A stretch of 64,000 nt of DNA from an uncultured Prevotellaceae bacterium (GCA_900318255.1 ONJX01000001.1:1-64000); one strand, 5' to 3'; counted from the first letter of the stretch, positions 17,511-27,871 are shown. Notes: generated by a model from the letters alone, not told the origin. Numbers and translations are program-made.

Positions 17511-20500
17511 ATGAAAAAGTATTTTGCATTGTTAGGTGCATTGTTACTAGCATGTGGTAGCGCCAGCTACTCTCATGCCGAGCAGGCACCTCAAGCCATG
17601 TCGACACAGCTAACCAACGTGTCGGGCACTGTGACCGATGAGAATGGTGACCCCGTGATTGGCGCCTCAGTATCAGAGATTGGTACTACTCGCGCTACGG
17701 CCACCGACATCAACGGCCGCTTCAACCTTCGTGCCAGCGGTAAGAGTAAAATCCAAATCTCTTACGTGGGTTACAAGACAGTGACTCTTGAACCAGGCAG
17801 CAACATGAACATTCAGCTTACCGAGGACAACGCTCTCCTCGACGAGGTGGTAGTTGTGGGCTATGGTCAACAGAAGAAAGTGAACCTCACCGGTGCAGTT
17901 TCGGTAGTTGACATCGACAAGACCCTCACCTCTCGCCCCGAGCAAGATGTATCGAAAGCTCTGCAAGGAGCCGTTCCTGGCCTCACCGTTATCAGCAACA
18001 ACGGTGACATTGGCGAGTCGCCAACTCTCACCATCCGTGGTGTGGGAACATTGAGCAACGGTGCCGCCTCTAACCCTCTCATCGTGGTTGACGGCGTGGT
18101 TGTTGACGACCTCACAATGATTAACGGCAACGACATTGCCAGCATCAGCGTGCTCAAGGATGCCGCCTCTAGTGCCATCTATGGTACTCGTGCCGCCTTT
18201 GGTGTGATCCTGATCACCACCAAGACCGGTAAGAAGGACGACCGCATCAACATCCGTTACAACAACAACTTCTCTTGGGACCAAGCAACCATGCTCCCCG
18301 ACTACCCCGATGTGCCCACTCAGCTTAAGAGTGCCATCATGGCTAAGGCACGTGCTGGTAGCGGCTCGGTAGAGCTCTTCGGTATGTACTTCGACCAGCT
18401 GCTCCCCTATGCCGAGAAGTGGAAAGAGCAGAACAGTGGCCGCAAGGGTTACGGCGAGATGCGCCCCTACGTTGACGAGAACGACGTGGGTGACTACCGC
18501 TTCATTGGCGGTCAGCCCATGTATTACGCCGACTTTGATGTGACCGACATCTGGTATCGCAAGGCTGCTCCTGGACAGAGCCACAACGTGAGCGTTGACG
18601 GCTCGAGCGGACGCACCACCTTCCGCATGGCCTTTGGCTACAGCGGCAAGGAAGACTTGATGCCCTGGAACACCACCAAGCGCACACGCTACAACGCCTC
18701 GGCCAACATCCAGACCGACTTCACCGACTGGCTGACCGTGGGCGCACGCATCAGCTACAACCGTCGTTTCACCGCACGCGCCGAGACTTGGAACAACATG
18801 TACCAGTACATCTGGCGCTGGGGCTCGTTCTTCATCCCAAGCGGCACTATCGATGGTCTTGACTTCCGTGTAATCGCTATGCAGAAGGATGCCGACCGCC
18901 GTCGCATCACTCACGATGAGATGAAGGCCACTGCTTTCTTCAAGGCCCACATCACCAAAGACCTTACCCTTAACGGTGACTTCACTTGGCAAGTTAACGA
19001 CGCTAACATGAGCTGGAGCGACTTCCCTGTATATAGCTGGAACTGGAACGGTGTGAACCCCACCTATGTTGTGGGCAACGGTTCAGTGGGCACTTCTCGC
19101 AGCAATGCCAAGGCTCAGACCTGGATTGGCAACATCTATGCCGAGTATATGAAGAGCATCAACGATGCCCACAACATCAAGATCATGATTGGTGCAACAG
19201 GTGAGAAGCGCAAATTCGACGAGTTTGACGCCTATCGCAAGCTGCTTTATGACACTGCTTATCCCGAGCTTAACCTCACTTATGGTGAAAGCACCACATG
19301 GTCGATTGGCAGCAGCACCAGTGGCTACATCAGCCGCTTCGTGCCCTGGATGCGTGGCGACTATGCTACAGCAGGTTACTTTGCTCGTGTCAACTACGAC
19401 TACAAGGGCATCTACCTCTTTGAGGCCAATGGCCGCTACGACGGCTCTTCGAGCTTCCCCAAGGATGACCGCTGGGCATTCTTCCCCTCGTTCTCTCTGG
19501 GCTATCGCTTCAGCGAGGAGGCTTACTTCGAGAAAGCACGCGACGTGGTTTCTAACGGTAAGCTGCGCTTCTCTTATGGTACCATCGGTAACGAGGCTAT
19601 CGGTAACAATATGTTCATCTCTACCATTGCTGCCGGTCAGCTCAACTACCTCGACAACAGCGGTGCCAAGTACAACTACTTTGGCTTGCCCACTTGGGTA
19701 TCTCCCACTCTTACTTGGGAGAAGATTAAGACCATCAACGTGGGCCTTGACCTCGGTTTCCTCAACGACATGATCACCTTGAGCGCCGAGTGGTTCCAGC
19801 GCACCACTAACGACATGCTCGCTCCCGGTGTGGCTCTGCCAGCTAGTGTGGGTGCCGCCAGTCCTTATCGTAACAACGGCTCGCTGCGCTCTCGCGGATG
19901 GGAGCTCACCATCAACTGGCGCAAGCAGTTCAACCGCGACCTGGGTCTCTATGCTAACTTCAGCATTGGCGACAGCAAGGTGAAGGTTACCAAGTGGGAC
20001 AGCGCCACCAGGCAGATTGGCCATCCGCTCAGCACCACTTACGCTTATGAAGGCGAGACTTGGGGCGACATCTGGGGATTTGAGACCGACCGCTACTTCA
20101 CCGAGGCCGACTTCACCGGCAAGAACCCCGACGGCTCGTGGATCTATGCTCCTGGCATAGCCGACCAAACCGGCCTACAGAGCGATAACTTCGTTTATGG
20201 CCCTGGCGACATCAAGTTCAAGGACCTCAACGGCGACGGTGTAATCGACGGTGGCGCAAGCACTGCCGAGGACCACGGCGACCTCAAGGTGATTGGTAAC
20301 TGCCTGCCACGCTATGAGTACAGCTTCCACATTGGTGGTACTTACAAGGGCTTCGACCTCGACCTGTTCTTCCAGGGTGTGGGCAAGCGCAACATGTGGA
20401 CTCAGTCAGCATTCGTGTTCCCAATGATGCGTAACGCCGACTTGGCAATCTTTGCTAACCAAACTAAGTACAACGTCTATGACCCTGCCAATGGCATCGT

Positions 20501-20879
20501 GAACATCAGCGAGAGCAACGACTTCCCATGCCTGTGGCCAGGTAATGAGCTCGGCGGCACTGTCAATGGTATCTCCAGCGAGGGTGGTTGCCACAACTAC
20601 TACCCACAGACCAAGTACTTGGTTGACATGAGCTACCTGCGCTTGAAGAACATCACTCTGGGTTACACTATTCCACAGAATCTTACCAAGAAGATTTACA
20701 TCCAGAACTTGCGCCTCTATGCAAGCGTCAACAACCTGTGCCTCCTTTATAGGGGCAGCAAAGACCTCCCCATCGACCCAGAGATGAACGCCGGACAAGG
20801 CAGCTTGGGCCTTGGTACTTGGGGACGTACTTATCCTGTTACCCGCAGCTGGTCGGTTGGCTTGCAAGTGACTTTCTAA
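17511..20879 (+). CDS. SusC/RagA-family TonB-linked outer-membrane protein
   Basis: 1122 residues from ATG 17511; an in-frame GTG at 17505 is less likely. It has a signal peptide ending near SHAEQ, a carboxypeptidase-regulatory-like domain (SGTVTDENGDPVIGASV), the TonB-box-like DEVVVVGYG, a plug domain (LTIRGVGTLSNG...NPLIVVDG) and a long barrel ending in aromatic VTF. In this family it forms the outer-membrane channel that imports a glycan with its SusD lid. SusD follows 66 bp downstream. No glycoside hydrolase, sensor or sigma/anti-sigma gene adjoins the pair, so the substrate cannot be inferred. Confidence 0.96.
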   Translation: MKKYFALLGALLLACGSASYSHAEQAPQAMSTQLTNVSGTVTDENGDPVIGASVSEIGTTRATATDINGRFNLRASGKSKIQISYVGYKTVTLEPGSNMNIQLTEDNALLDEVVVVGYGQQKKVNLTGAVSVVDIDKTLTSRPEQDVSKALQGAVPGLTVISNNGDIGESPTLTIRGVGTLSNGAASNPLIVVDGVVVDDLTMINGNDIASISVLKDAASSAIYGTRAAFGVILITTKTGKKDDRINIRYNNNFSWDQATMLPDYPDVPTQLKSAIMAKARAGSGSVELFGMYFDQLLPYAEKWKEQNSGRKGYGEMRPYVDENDVGDYRFIGGQPMYYADFDVTDIWYRKAAPGQSHNVSVDGSSGRTTFRMAFGYSGKEDLMPWNTTKRTRYNASANIQTDFTDWLTVGARISYNRRFTARAETWNNMYQYIWRWGSFFIPSGTIDGLDFRVIAMQKDADRRRITHDEMKATAFFKAHITKDLTLNGDFTWQVNDANMSWSDFPVYSWNWNGVNPTYVVGNGSVGTSRSNAKAQTWIGNIYAEYMKSINDAHNIKIMIGATGEKRKFDEFDAYRKLLYDTAYPELNLTYGESTTWSIGSSTSGYISRFVPWMRGDYATAGYFARVNYDYKGIYLFEANGRYDGSSSFPKDDRWAFFPSFSLGYRFSEEAYFEKARDVVSNGKLRFSYGTIGNEAIGNNMFISTIAAGQLNYLDNSGAKYNYFGLPTWVSPTLTWEKIKTINVGLDLGFLNDMITLSAEWFQRTTNDMLAPGVALPASVGAASPYRNNGSLRSRGWELTINWRKQFNRDLGLYANFSIGDSKVKVTKWDSATRQIGHPLSTTYAYEGETWGDIWGFETDRYFTEADFTGKNPDGSWIYAPGIADQTGLQSDNFVYGPGDIKFKDLNGDGVIDGGASTAEDHGDLKVIGNCLPRYEYSFHIGGTYKGFDLDLFFQGVGKRNMWTQSAFVFPMMRNADLAIFANQTKYNVYDPANGIVNISESNDFPCLWPGNELGGTVNGISSEGGCHNYYPQTKYLVDMSYLRLKNITLGYTIPQNLTKKIYIQNLRLYASVNNLCLLYRGSKDLPIDPEMNAGQGSLGLGTWGRTYPVTRSWSVGLQVTF

Positions 20880-20945
20880 TGTGAGACTCTTTTAACTTGT
20901 AAGAATAAGTATTAGATTATTAACATTCAATAAATTTTGAAGTTT

Positions 20946-22724
20946 ATGAAAAAAACATATTTATTAGGACTTGCCGGTCTCGCATTGCTTTTCGTTAGTT
21001 GCAACGACATGCTCGATGTGACTCCACGCGACAAGTTCACTAACGACCCTGCGTTCTGGAATGACCAGAACAGAGTATTGAATTATACCAATACTATGTA
21101 TTCTAATAATTTCTCGGGCTACGGACAGGGCATCGATGACCCCTATTTCAGTAGCTTGAGTGATGACCAGGCCGACCCCGATTTTAACAACTGGACATTT
21201 ACCAGTGTTCCAGGCTCTTCGGGATACTGGTCTGACCCTTACACCGAGATCCGTCGATGCAACTATTTGCTCGACAACATGGAGTCTTCCACTATTGCCG
21301 ATGCCTCTAAAATCAGGTTCTGCGCTATTGCTCGCCTGATGCGTGCACGCAACTATTTCCTACTTGTTAAACGCTATGGCGATGTGCAGTGGCAAGACCA
21401 CACCATTACCGACGTGAACGATGAAATAATTAAGGGCCCACGCAACGACCGTGACTACGTGATGGACAAGGTTCTCGAAGACCTCGACTATGCTATCGCA
21501 AACATTGGCTCGGGCGACAAGGCTTCTTGGAGCAAGGACCTGGCACTGGCTATGAAGAGCGACATCTGCCTCTATGAGGGAACCTACTGCAAGTATCGCA
21601 CCCAGGCCGACAACGGCAAGGGTCCCGACAACGCTCGCGCTCAGAAGTATCTCAACGAGTGTGTCAACGCTTCGCAAGAACTCATGAACGGTGGATATGA
21701 GCTCACTAAAAACTATGGTGAGATATACAACTCTACCAACCTCAAAAACAACAAAGAGATTATCTTCTACCGCAACTATGAGAAGGATATGCTCGGCCAC
21801 AGCACTGTGGACTACACCAGCGGTTCTACTGCTCAGCGCGGCATCACCAAGGACGCTATCGACGCATTCCTCTTCCTCGATGGCAAGCCTCTGGCAACCA
21901 CATCTATGGACAAGAGCGACAAGCCCGAGAGAGTGCCTTACTACATGATTGGCCTCGACGGCAAGATCGTCAAGACCGAAGATGGCCGCGACTCTATCCG
22001 CGTTGATTCTAAGAAAAATCCACTTTGGGTTTACTCTATGGAACAGCCATTTAGCGTTCGCGATAAGCGGCTCTCGGTAATTGTTGATAAATTCCTGGCA
22101 TTCAAGGGTTACGGACATGCCCGCACTTGGCTTGCCGAGATGACATCCTCTACTGGCTACACCATTGGCAAGTACTACACTACTGCTATGGGCGCTTCTC
22201 CACAAGAGCAACTCACCTACTGCAACGAGATTGGCAAGGGCTACACCGATGCTCCTATCTACTACCTCTCGCGTGTTCTCCTGAACTATGCCGAGGCTAA
22301 GGCAGAGCTTGGTAACGCCACACAGGCCGACCTCGACAAGAGCGTTAACCTGCTTCAGGTGCGTGCCGGTCTTCCTGGCATGACTCTCAACCCCGAGGCC
22401 GACCCAGCAAACAACGTTGGCGTTAGCAGCCTCATCTGGGAGATTCGCCGCGCTCGTCGCTGCGAGCTCATGACCGACGGCTTCCGCTACTGGGATCTCG
22501 TGCGCTGGCACATGCTCGACAAGCTCGACACCAACAAGAACCCCGACATCCGTCGCGGTGCCAACTTGAGTGACGTTCCTGATTGCGAAGTTGACCTTGA
22601 CGGTGGATATGCTATTCCTTACACTGCCACCCGCACCTACGACAAGAAGTACTACTTCTATCCTATCCCAGCCGGACAGATCAATGCCAGCCAAGAAGGC
22701 ACCACTCAAAACCCCGGTTGGTAA
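20946..22724 (+). CDS. SusD/RagB-family surface lipoprotein
   Basis: 592 residues from ATG 20946. A lipoprotein signal peptide ends in LLFVSC, with Cys as the lipid attachment site. The N-terminal SusD-like text (LDVTPRDKFTNDPAFWND) and the C-terminal RagB/SusD region with IRRARRCELMTDGFRYWDLVRW follow. It binds glycan at the cell surface and caps its SusC partner. It ends with YFYPIPAGQINAS...NPGW, the usual family ending. Same operon as susC; a strong terminator follows. Confidence 0.96.
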   Translation: MKKTYLLGLAGLALLFVSCNDMLDVTPRDKFTNDPAFWNDQNRVLNYTNTMYSNNFSGYGQGIDDPYFSSLSDDQADPDFNNWTFTSVPGSSGYWSDPYTEIRRCNYLLDNMESSTIADASKIRFCAIARLMRARNYFLLVKRYGDVQWQDHTITDVNDEIIKGPRNDRDYVMDKVLEDLDYAIANIGSGDKASWSKDLALAMKSDICLYEGTYCKYRTQADNGKGPDNARAQKYLNECVNASQELMNGGYELTKNYGEIYNSTNLKNNKEIIFYRNYEKDMLGHSTVDYTSGSTAQRGITKDAIDAFLFLDGKPLATTSMDKSDKPERVPYYMIGLDGKIVKTEDGRDSIRVDSKKNPLWVYSMEQPFSVRDKRLSVIVDKFLAFKGYGHARTWLAEMTSSTGYTIGKYYTTAMGASPQEQLTYCNEIGKGYTDAPIYYLSRVLLNYAEAKAELGNATQADLDKSVNLLQVRAGLPGMTLNPEADPANNVGVSSLIWEIRRARRCELMTDGFRYWDLVRWHMLDKLDTNKNPDIRRGANLSDVPDCEVDLDGGYAIPYTATRTYDKKYYFYPIPAGQINASQEGTTQNPGW

Positions 22725-22757
22725 TCCTCGAGTTTAGATTTAATCTAGCATAACCAC

Positions 22758-22795
22758 GAAGCGGCTGCATCAGGTGATGCAGCCGCTTCTTCTGT
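22758..22795 (+). terminator. Terminator of the susCD operon
   Basis: Perfect 15-bp arms GAAGCGGCTGCATCA (22758-22772) and TGATGCAGCCGCTTC (22775-22789), followed by TTCTGTTT. Strong rho-independent terminator. Confidence 0.85.
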
Positions 22796-22890
22796 TTATG
22801 GAGGCACCCATCGCAACTAACAAGGAGGCCGCTCAAGGCACACCCTGCCCTTAGTTTTCATCTATAAAAAACAAGCGATTGTATATTAGA

Positions 22891-22923
22891 TTTTGGGAGA
22901 TATGAGCTTTTGCGCTACCTTTG
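22891..22923 (+). promoter_or_regulatory. Promoter of outer-membrane barrel gene
   Basis: TTTTG at 22891-22895, 20-bp spacer, TACCTTTG at 22916-22923. It excludes the upstream in-frame start at 22921 and supports ATG 22966. Confidence 0.7.
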
Positions 22924-22965
22924 CAGCGTGATTTAGACTATAAAAACCAAAAAGACTTTCACATT

Positions 22966-25956
22966 ATGAAGATATTTTCAAGAATACTAATTATCGCCAT
23001 GCTGCTAGTGGCTGTAGGCTCGGGAATTGCCCGAGCGGCCATCATCAACGGTATCCTGGTTGACTCCAAAGACACTACCGAGCTCATGCAGGCTAACGTG
23101 GCGCTGCTGCGGGCCACCAAAGACAGCACCTACGTCACCGGCACCGTCACCGACCTCAGCGGCGTGTTCAACCTCGAGAACGTGCAGCCGGGCCACTACC
23201 TGCTCAAGTGCAGCTACATAGGCTACGACGACGTGATAAAGCGAGTAAACGTGGGCAACGACGGCCGCGACGTGAACATGGGCATCATTGCCATGAGCCA
23301 GAACACCGTGGTGCTCAAGGAAACAGTGGTGATGGGTGTCAAGACTCCCATCACCGTGAAGGAAGACACCATAGAATATAATGCCGACACCTACAAGACC
23401 CAGGCCAACGCCGTGGTAGAAGACCTGCTCAAGCGACTGCCTGGCGTGGAAGTGAGCAGCGACGGCAAGATCACTGCCAACGGCAAGGAGGTGAAGAAAA
23501 TACTCATCGACGGCAAGGAATTCTTCAGCGACGACCCCACCATGGCGTCTAAGAACATACCCGCCGACATGGTTGACAAGCTGCAAGTGGTGGACCGCAA
23601 GAGCGACCTGGCAAGGCTCACCGGCGTCGATGACGGAGAGGACGAGACAGTCATCAACCTCACCGTCAAGAAAGGCATGAACAACGGCTGGTTTGGAACC
23701 GTCACAGCCGGCTATGGCACTAACAAGCGATACCTGGGCAACGCCATCGCCAACTACTTCAACAACGGCAACCAATACACCTTCACCGGCAATGCTAACA
23801 ACACTAACAACGTGGGATTCACCGACGGCGGCGCATCGCGCTTCCGCCGCTTTGGCGGCGACCGCGGCATCACCACCTCGCAGATGCTAGGCTTCAACTT
23901 CAACGTAGGCTCTAAAGACGATGAGCACTTCCGCATTGGCGGCGACCTCACCTACTCACACACCAAACGCGACACACGCACCAGCACCAGCCGCCAGAAC
24001 ATATTCACCGACTCCACCAGCTACCGCGACGCCCTCTCGATGGCACTCGACCGCACACACAACGTGAGAGGTAACTTCCGCCTCAAGTGGGAAATAGACT
24101 CGTGCAACACCATCGACTTCAGGCCCAACTTCTCGTTCAACTTCAGCCACAGCGAGAGCAGCGACACCTCCATGACACGCGCCGGCGACGCCATGCGCTC
24201 TCCCGTCAACCGCAGCCTCAGCTACTACGACAACCACGGCAAGAGCTACGAGTTTGGCGGACGACTAATCTACAACCACAAGTTCCGCTATCACCCTGGG
24301 CGCAGCTATAGCGTATTTCTCAACTACAACTACAGCAACATCGACGAGGACGGCAACACCTACACACGCAACAACTATTACCTCAAGGACGAGGAGGAGA
24401 CCATCGACCAGGTGTATGACAACCTGCGCAAGACTAACAGCGTGAACGGACGCCTGAGCTGGACCGAGCCGCTGGGCGACGTGAAAAAGGCACGATTCCT
24501 CACCCTCTCCTACAGCGCACGCTACAACGTGACCAAAGCCACCAAGAGCGTCTATGACATCCTTCGCAACAGCGATATGATGCCAGTGCCGCCACTCACC
24601 AAGAGCGACATCATGCTCGACATTGCCACCAACCCCACCATGCGCTCAATGATTGCACAGAGCTATGGCAACTACGCCCTGCAAGACGCCGCACTGCTGA
24701 ACGAGATCATCGACGTGGAGCTAGGGCCAGAGCTCGACCGCATCTTCAACGAGAACCAGAGCAACGACTTCCGCAACAAGTTCTTCAACCAGGACTTCCA
24801 GCTAGGATACCAAAAAGTCACCAAGGAATATAACCTCAACGTGGGCTTCTCGGTAACATCGGCAATGTCTAAGAGCACCGACCTCATCAACAGCGAGCGC
24901 AACATTCCCTCGCGATGGGCTTGGGCAGTGGCACCATTCGCCAGGTTCCGCTACAAGTTCTCCAAGACACGCAACATCGCCATCGACTACCGCATGCGCA
25001 GCAGCCAGCCCACCATAGCACAGCTGCAGCCAGTGGCCGACGTGAGCAACCCATTGAACATCGTCATCGGTAACCCCGAGCTCAAGCCCACATTCACACA
25101 CCGCATGAGCGTGCGCTTCAGCGACTTCAACCAAGACGCACAACGAAGCATCATGGCAATGGCCAACGCCAACGTGCAGCAAAACAGCATCATCTCAACC
25201 ATCACCAACGACCCCACCACCGGTGGACAGACCACCACCTACACTAACATTGGAGGCGTGTGGGACGCCATGGCCATGAACATGATAAGCTTCCCCTTCA
25301 GCGACAGCAAGGCATGGTTCTTCAACAGCAACATCTTTGCACGCATCTCGCAGACTAAAGGCTACAACGACGGGCAATTCAACCGCAGCACAGGCCTCAA
25401 CCTCAACATCGCCCCAGGAATAGCCTACCGCACTGCACTCTTCGACATAGAGCTGCGTCCACGCTACGGATACCAGCTCACACACAACACCATGCAAGAC
25501 AGCCGCGACCGCAACGTCCACACCTGGGGAGCCATGTTCAACGGCACCTATTCGGCACCTTTCGGACTGGTAATCAGCACCGACCTCAACTTCAGCTCCA
25601 CATCAGGCTACAGCACCGGCTACGATACCAAGCAGTGGATATGGAACGGCTCCATCGCCTACCAGTTCCTGCGCAACAAGGAGGCATCAATCCAAATATC
25701 GGTGTATGACATCCTGGGACAGCAGAAGAACATCAGCCGCACGCAGACCGCCAGCTACATCCAGGACGCCATCTACAACTCGCTAGGCAGATACGGAATG
25801 CTCACTTTCACCTACCGCTTCACCACCTTTGCCAAGGGGCAAGAACCCAAGAGCAAGAACGACGACTTCCGAGGACCAGGTGGCCATGGCAGGCCTAGCG
25901 GGCCTCCTCCTGGCGGGCGACCAGGCGGCTTCGGCGGCGGACGACCACCATTCTAA
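22966..25956 (+). CDS. Outer-membrane beta-barrel protein with carboxypeptidase-like regulatory domain
   Basis: 996 residues from ATG 22966. Signal peptide, then a carboxypeptidase-regulatory-like domain (about 25-110, TGTVTDLSGVFNLENVQPGHY), a plug-like region (VVEDLLKRLPGVEV...ITANGKEVKKILIDGKEFF) and a large barrel of the OMP_b-brl_3 type. The C terminus is an unusual Gly/Pro/Arg-rich tail (GPGGHGRPSGPPPGGRPGG...). It resembles TonB-dependent receptors but has no obvious TonB box, and no SusD partner is adjacent. It is monocistronic with its own promoter. Ligand unknown. Confidence 0.87.
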   Translation: MKIFSRILIIAMLLVAVGSGIARAAIINGILVDSKDTTELMQANVALLRATKDSTYVTGTVTDLSGVFNLENVQPGHYLLKCSYIGYDDVIKRVNVGNDGRDVNMGIIAMSQNTVVLKETVVMGVKTPITVKEDTIEYNADTYKTQANAVVEDLLKRLPGVEVSSDGKITANGKEVKKILIDGKEFFSDDPTMASKNIPADMVDKLQVVDRKSDLARLTGVDDGEDETVINLTVKKGMNNGWFGTVTAGYGTNKRYLGNAIANYFNNGNQYTFTGNANNTNNVGFTDGGASRFRRFGGDRGITTSQMLGFNFNVGSKDDEHFRIGGDLTYSHTKRDTRTSTSRQNIFTDSTSYRDALSMALDRTHNVRGNFRLKWEIDSCNTIDFRPNFSFNFSHSESSDTSMTRAGDAMRSPVNRSLSYYDNHGKSYEFGGRLIYNHKFRYHPGRSYSVFLNYNYSNIDEDGNTYTRNNYYLKDEEETIDQVYDNLRKTNSVNGRLSWTEPLGDVKKARFLTLSYSARYNVTKATKSVYDILRNSDMMPVPPLTKSDIMLDIATNPTMRSMIAQSYGNYALQDAALLNEIIDVELGPELDRIFNENQSNDFRNKFFNQDFQLGYQKVTKEYNLNVGFSVTSAMSKSTDLINSERNIPSRWAWAVAPFARFRYKFSKTRNIAIDYRMRSSQPTIAQLQPVADVSNPLNIVIGNPELKPTFTHRMSVRFSDFNQDAQRSIMAMANANVQQNSIISTITNDPTTGGQTTTYTNIGGVWDAMAMNMISFPFSDSKAWFFNSNIFARISQTKGYNDGQFNRSTGLNLNIAPGIAYRTALFDIELRPRYGYQLTHNTMQDSRDRNVHTWGAMFNGTYSAPFGLVISTDLNFSSTSGYSTGYDTKQWIWNGSIAYQFLRNKEASIQISVYDILGQQKNISRTQTASYIQDAIYNSLGRYGMLTFTYRFTTFAKGQEPKSKNDDFRGPGGHGRPSGPPPGGRPGGFGGGRPPF

Positions 25957-26489
25957 AACCAAATCTATAACACACACATATACATATACATACACAACCT
26001 CACAACACTCCACACTCCATAACATTTCATCAAAAACAACATCCTCACCAACCGTCGAGCTGCCAAAACATCATGGCAGCTCGACAGCATTATAAACAAT
26101 CTCTCCAAAAAAATTAAATAACCAAAATAAAAACCAACAATCTCAAAATTTCAGAAAAAAGGGTCGGTTCTTTTTGTCCGATTTTCCTCCATTTTCGGAA
26201 AAAGGGGTCGGTTCTTTTTGTCCGATTTTTGTTTACTTTTCGACATTTTGACTACAATTTAGCGATTTTGTTCCGTTTTTAACTATTTTCATCAAAAAAA
26301 TCGGAAAAAGGGGTCGGTTCTTTTTATCTGATTTTTGGTAGATGATTTTATGTTTTTTAACTTTTGGGGATTAAAAAGATTTGCTTTTGGCTGAGCGGCT
26401 TAATTTTGTATGCGGGCACGGGAATATATAATATTATTGTGTGTGTTTGCGTTTATCATAATAACTATAAACAATAAAGACTATAAACT
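25957..26489. other. 533-bp intergenic region with hairpins
   Basis: No gene seen. It contains a 12-bp-stem hairpin (26054-26085, GTCGAGCTGCCA with TGGCAGCTCGAC) that probably ends the barrel gene, three similar hairpin repeats (26154-26336) and a TAATTTTG -7-like box (26401-26408) that may serve the next gene. Confidence 0.6.
26154..26336. repeat. Three hairpin repeats with conserved loop
   Basis: Copies at 26154-26185, 26195-26230 and 26300-26336 share GGGTCGGTTCTTTTT inside a stem TCGGAAAAAG / CTTTTTGTCCGA. The third copy has a changed outer stem. A related loop occurs in the hairpin at 60820-60854. Confidence 0.8.
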
Positions 26490-27689
26490 ATGGCTAAGAT
26501 ATTTAAACTGATAATGCTGCTGGCGATGTCGCTGTGTGTGCCTGTGGCAATGGCTAGCGACAACGGCGACATCAAGCTGTGGAGCGACGGCCCGCTCACC
26601 TGGAGCGACTTCCACCAGCTGCTGCCACCCACTTCGAGCCAAGCATCGCAGCTTGAGGTGGAGCTCAACGCCACTCCCATCGAGAATGGCACTGGCGCCA
26701 ATGCCACGGTGCGCCTCGAGACCCGCGCCATCATGCACCGTAACGCTAGTGCCACGAGTGCCGCTCAGAGCACCCCTGAGCGCCTGCGCTACCACCAGCT
26801 GCAGTTTGACCTGCTCGAACTCATGCGCCGCCATCTGCAGGATGAAATCAACAGTGGCATTGATGGCGCCACAGCAGAGAAACGCCTGAAATACTACCAG
26901 GACCTTTACCGCCAGCGCGCGCGACAAATTGCCCAAGAGACTAAGAACGGCACACTTGAGGCTGCCGTGGCGAGCTGGGAAGACAACATCGAGAGCCAGC
27001 TCATTGCCGTGGGCACACCGCGAGTGCCACAGGTCACCGCCATGCAAGGGTGCTACGGCTTCTATGCCGGTGTGGGCTATGACTCGCCCACTGGCAAGCT
27101 CCGCAACAACTTTGGCGGTAGCGTCATGTTTCATGTGGGTCTTACAGGAGGCTATAAACGCCTCAGACTCAAGGCCGATGTGGCATTTGGTCAGCCTTCC
27201 TACCGCAACGACAACATCTTCAACATCGCCCCCGACGACGAGGGCCGTCCGTTGCAGGGCAACAACTCGAGCCATGCCACTCACATCATGGCAAGCGTGC
27301 AGCTGGGTTACACCGTGCTTAATGCGGGCCGCCTGAGCATCACGCCTAACGTGGGTGGCTTCTACAACCATTATGGCTGGGACATCGCCAACTATAGCTG
27401 GGACAAGGATGATGAGGGTCGCGACGTGCGCAGCATCACCAGTGTGGAGAAGCGCAACCTTAACAACTTCAGCTTCATAGCATCTATCGACTTTGACATC
27501 AACCTAAACAGTGGCGTCACTAACACGTCGCTCACTGGCGCCACTCACCGCGAGCGCTGGACCTCGTCGTTGCGCATCACCCCCTGGCTTGCTCACAGCA
27601 AGTTCAGCAAGTGCGACCCTGCGGTGAGCGGCATGCACATTGGGGTCAACATCAGCTACCTGGGCTTGGCTCGACTGCTGAGGCTGTGA
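26490..27689 (+). CDS. Exported protein, probable C-terminal beta-barrel
   Basis: 399 residues with a signal peptide (MAKIFKLIMLLAMSLCVPVAMA). The first 170 residues are helical and polar, beginning LWSDGPLTWSDFHQLLPP. The rest alternates hydrophobic and polar residues with many Gly/Tyr (GCYGFYAGVGYDS, LTGGYKRLRLKADVAFGQPSY), typical of outer-membrane barrel strands. I do not recognise a named family; the WSDF opening recalls Bacteroidetes putative-protease modules, but no catalytic motif is visible. Monocistronic. Confidence 0.65.
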   Translation: MAKIFKLIMLLAMSLCVPVAMASDNGDIKLWSDGPLTWSDFHQLLPPTSSQASQLEVELNATPIENGTGANATVRLETRAIMHRNASATSAAQSTPERLRYHQLQFDLLELMRRHLQDEINSGIDGATAEKRLKYYQDLYRQRARQIAQETKNGTLEAAVASWEDNIESQLIAVGTPRVPQVTAMQGCYGFYAGVGYDSPTGKLRNNFGGSVMFHVGLTGGYKRLRLKADVAFGQPSYRNDNIFNIAPDDEGRPLQGNNSSHATHIMASVQLGYTVLNAGRLSITPNVGGFYNHYGWDIANYSWDKDDEGRDVRSITSVEKRNLNNFSFIASIDFDINLNSGVTNTSLTGATHRERWTSSLRITPWLAHSKFSKCDPAVSGMHIGVNISYLGLARLLRL

Positions 27690-27840
27690 TAGTTAAGTGT
27701 TAAGAGTTAAGTGTTTTTTTAGAACAAGCTGACGCTTGCACTACTCAACACGACCAGCGCTCACTAAGCACTTCACATTTAACTCTTATCACTTAACACT
27801 TATCTTCTTATCTTTTTATCTTTTTTTAAGCCTTCTTTAT
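27690..27840. repeat. TTAAGTG-type repeats in inverted arrangement
   Basis: GTTAAGTGTTAAGAGTTAAG begins at the stop codon of the preceding gene (27692-27711) and inverted copies follow near 27778-27802 (TTAACTCTTATCACTTAACA). Same word family as at 31770-31830, 49345-49375, 53650-53690 and 55700-55722. Confidence 0.7.
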
Positions 27841-27841
27841 C

Positions 27842-27871
27842 TTGCAGTTATTAATCTTTGTTCTACTTTTG
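27842..27871 (+). promoter_or_regulatory. Promoter of DUF4294 gene
   Basis: TTG at 27842-27844, 19-bp spacer, TACTTTTG at 27864-27871; ATG follows at 27904. Confidence 0.65.

Noticed and set aside
17673..18992. 439-codon frame antisense to susC, and other long antisense frames (20406, 21360, 29775)
   Set aside because: They mirror strongly supported genes and arise from their G+C-biased third positions; no promoter or family match.
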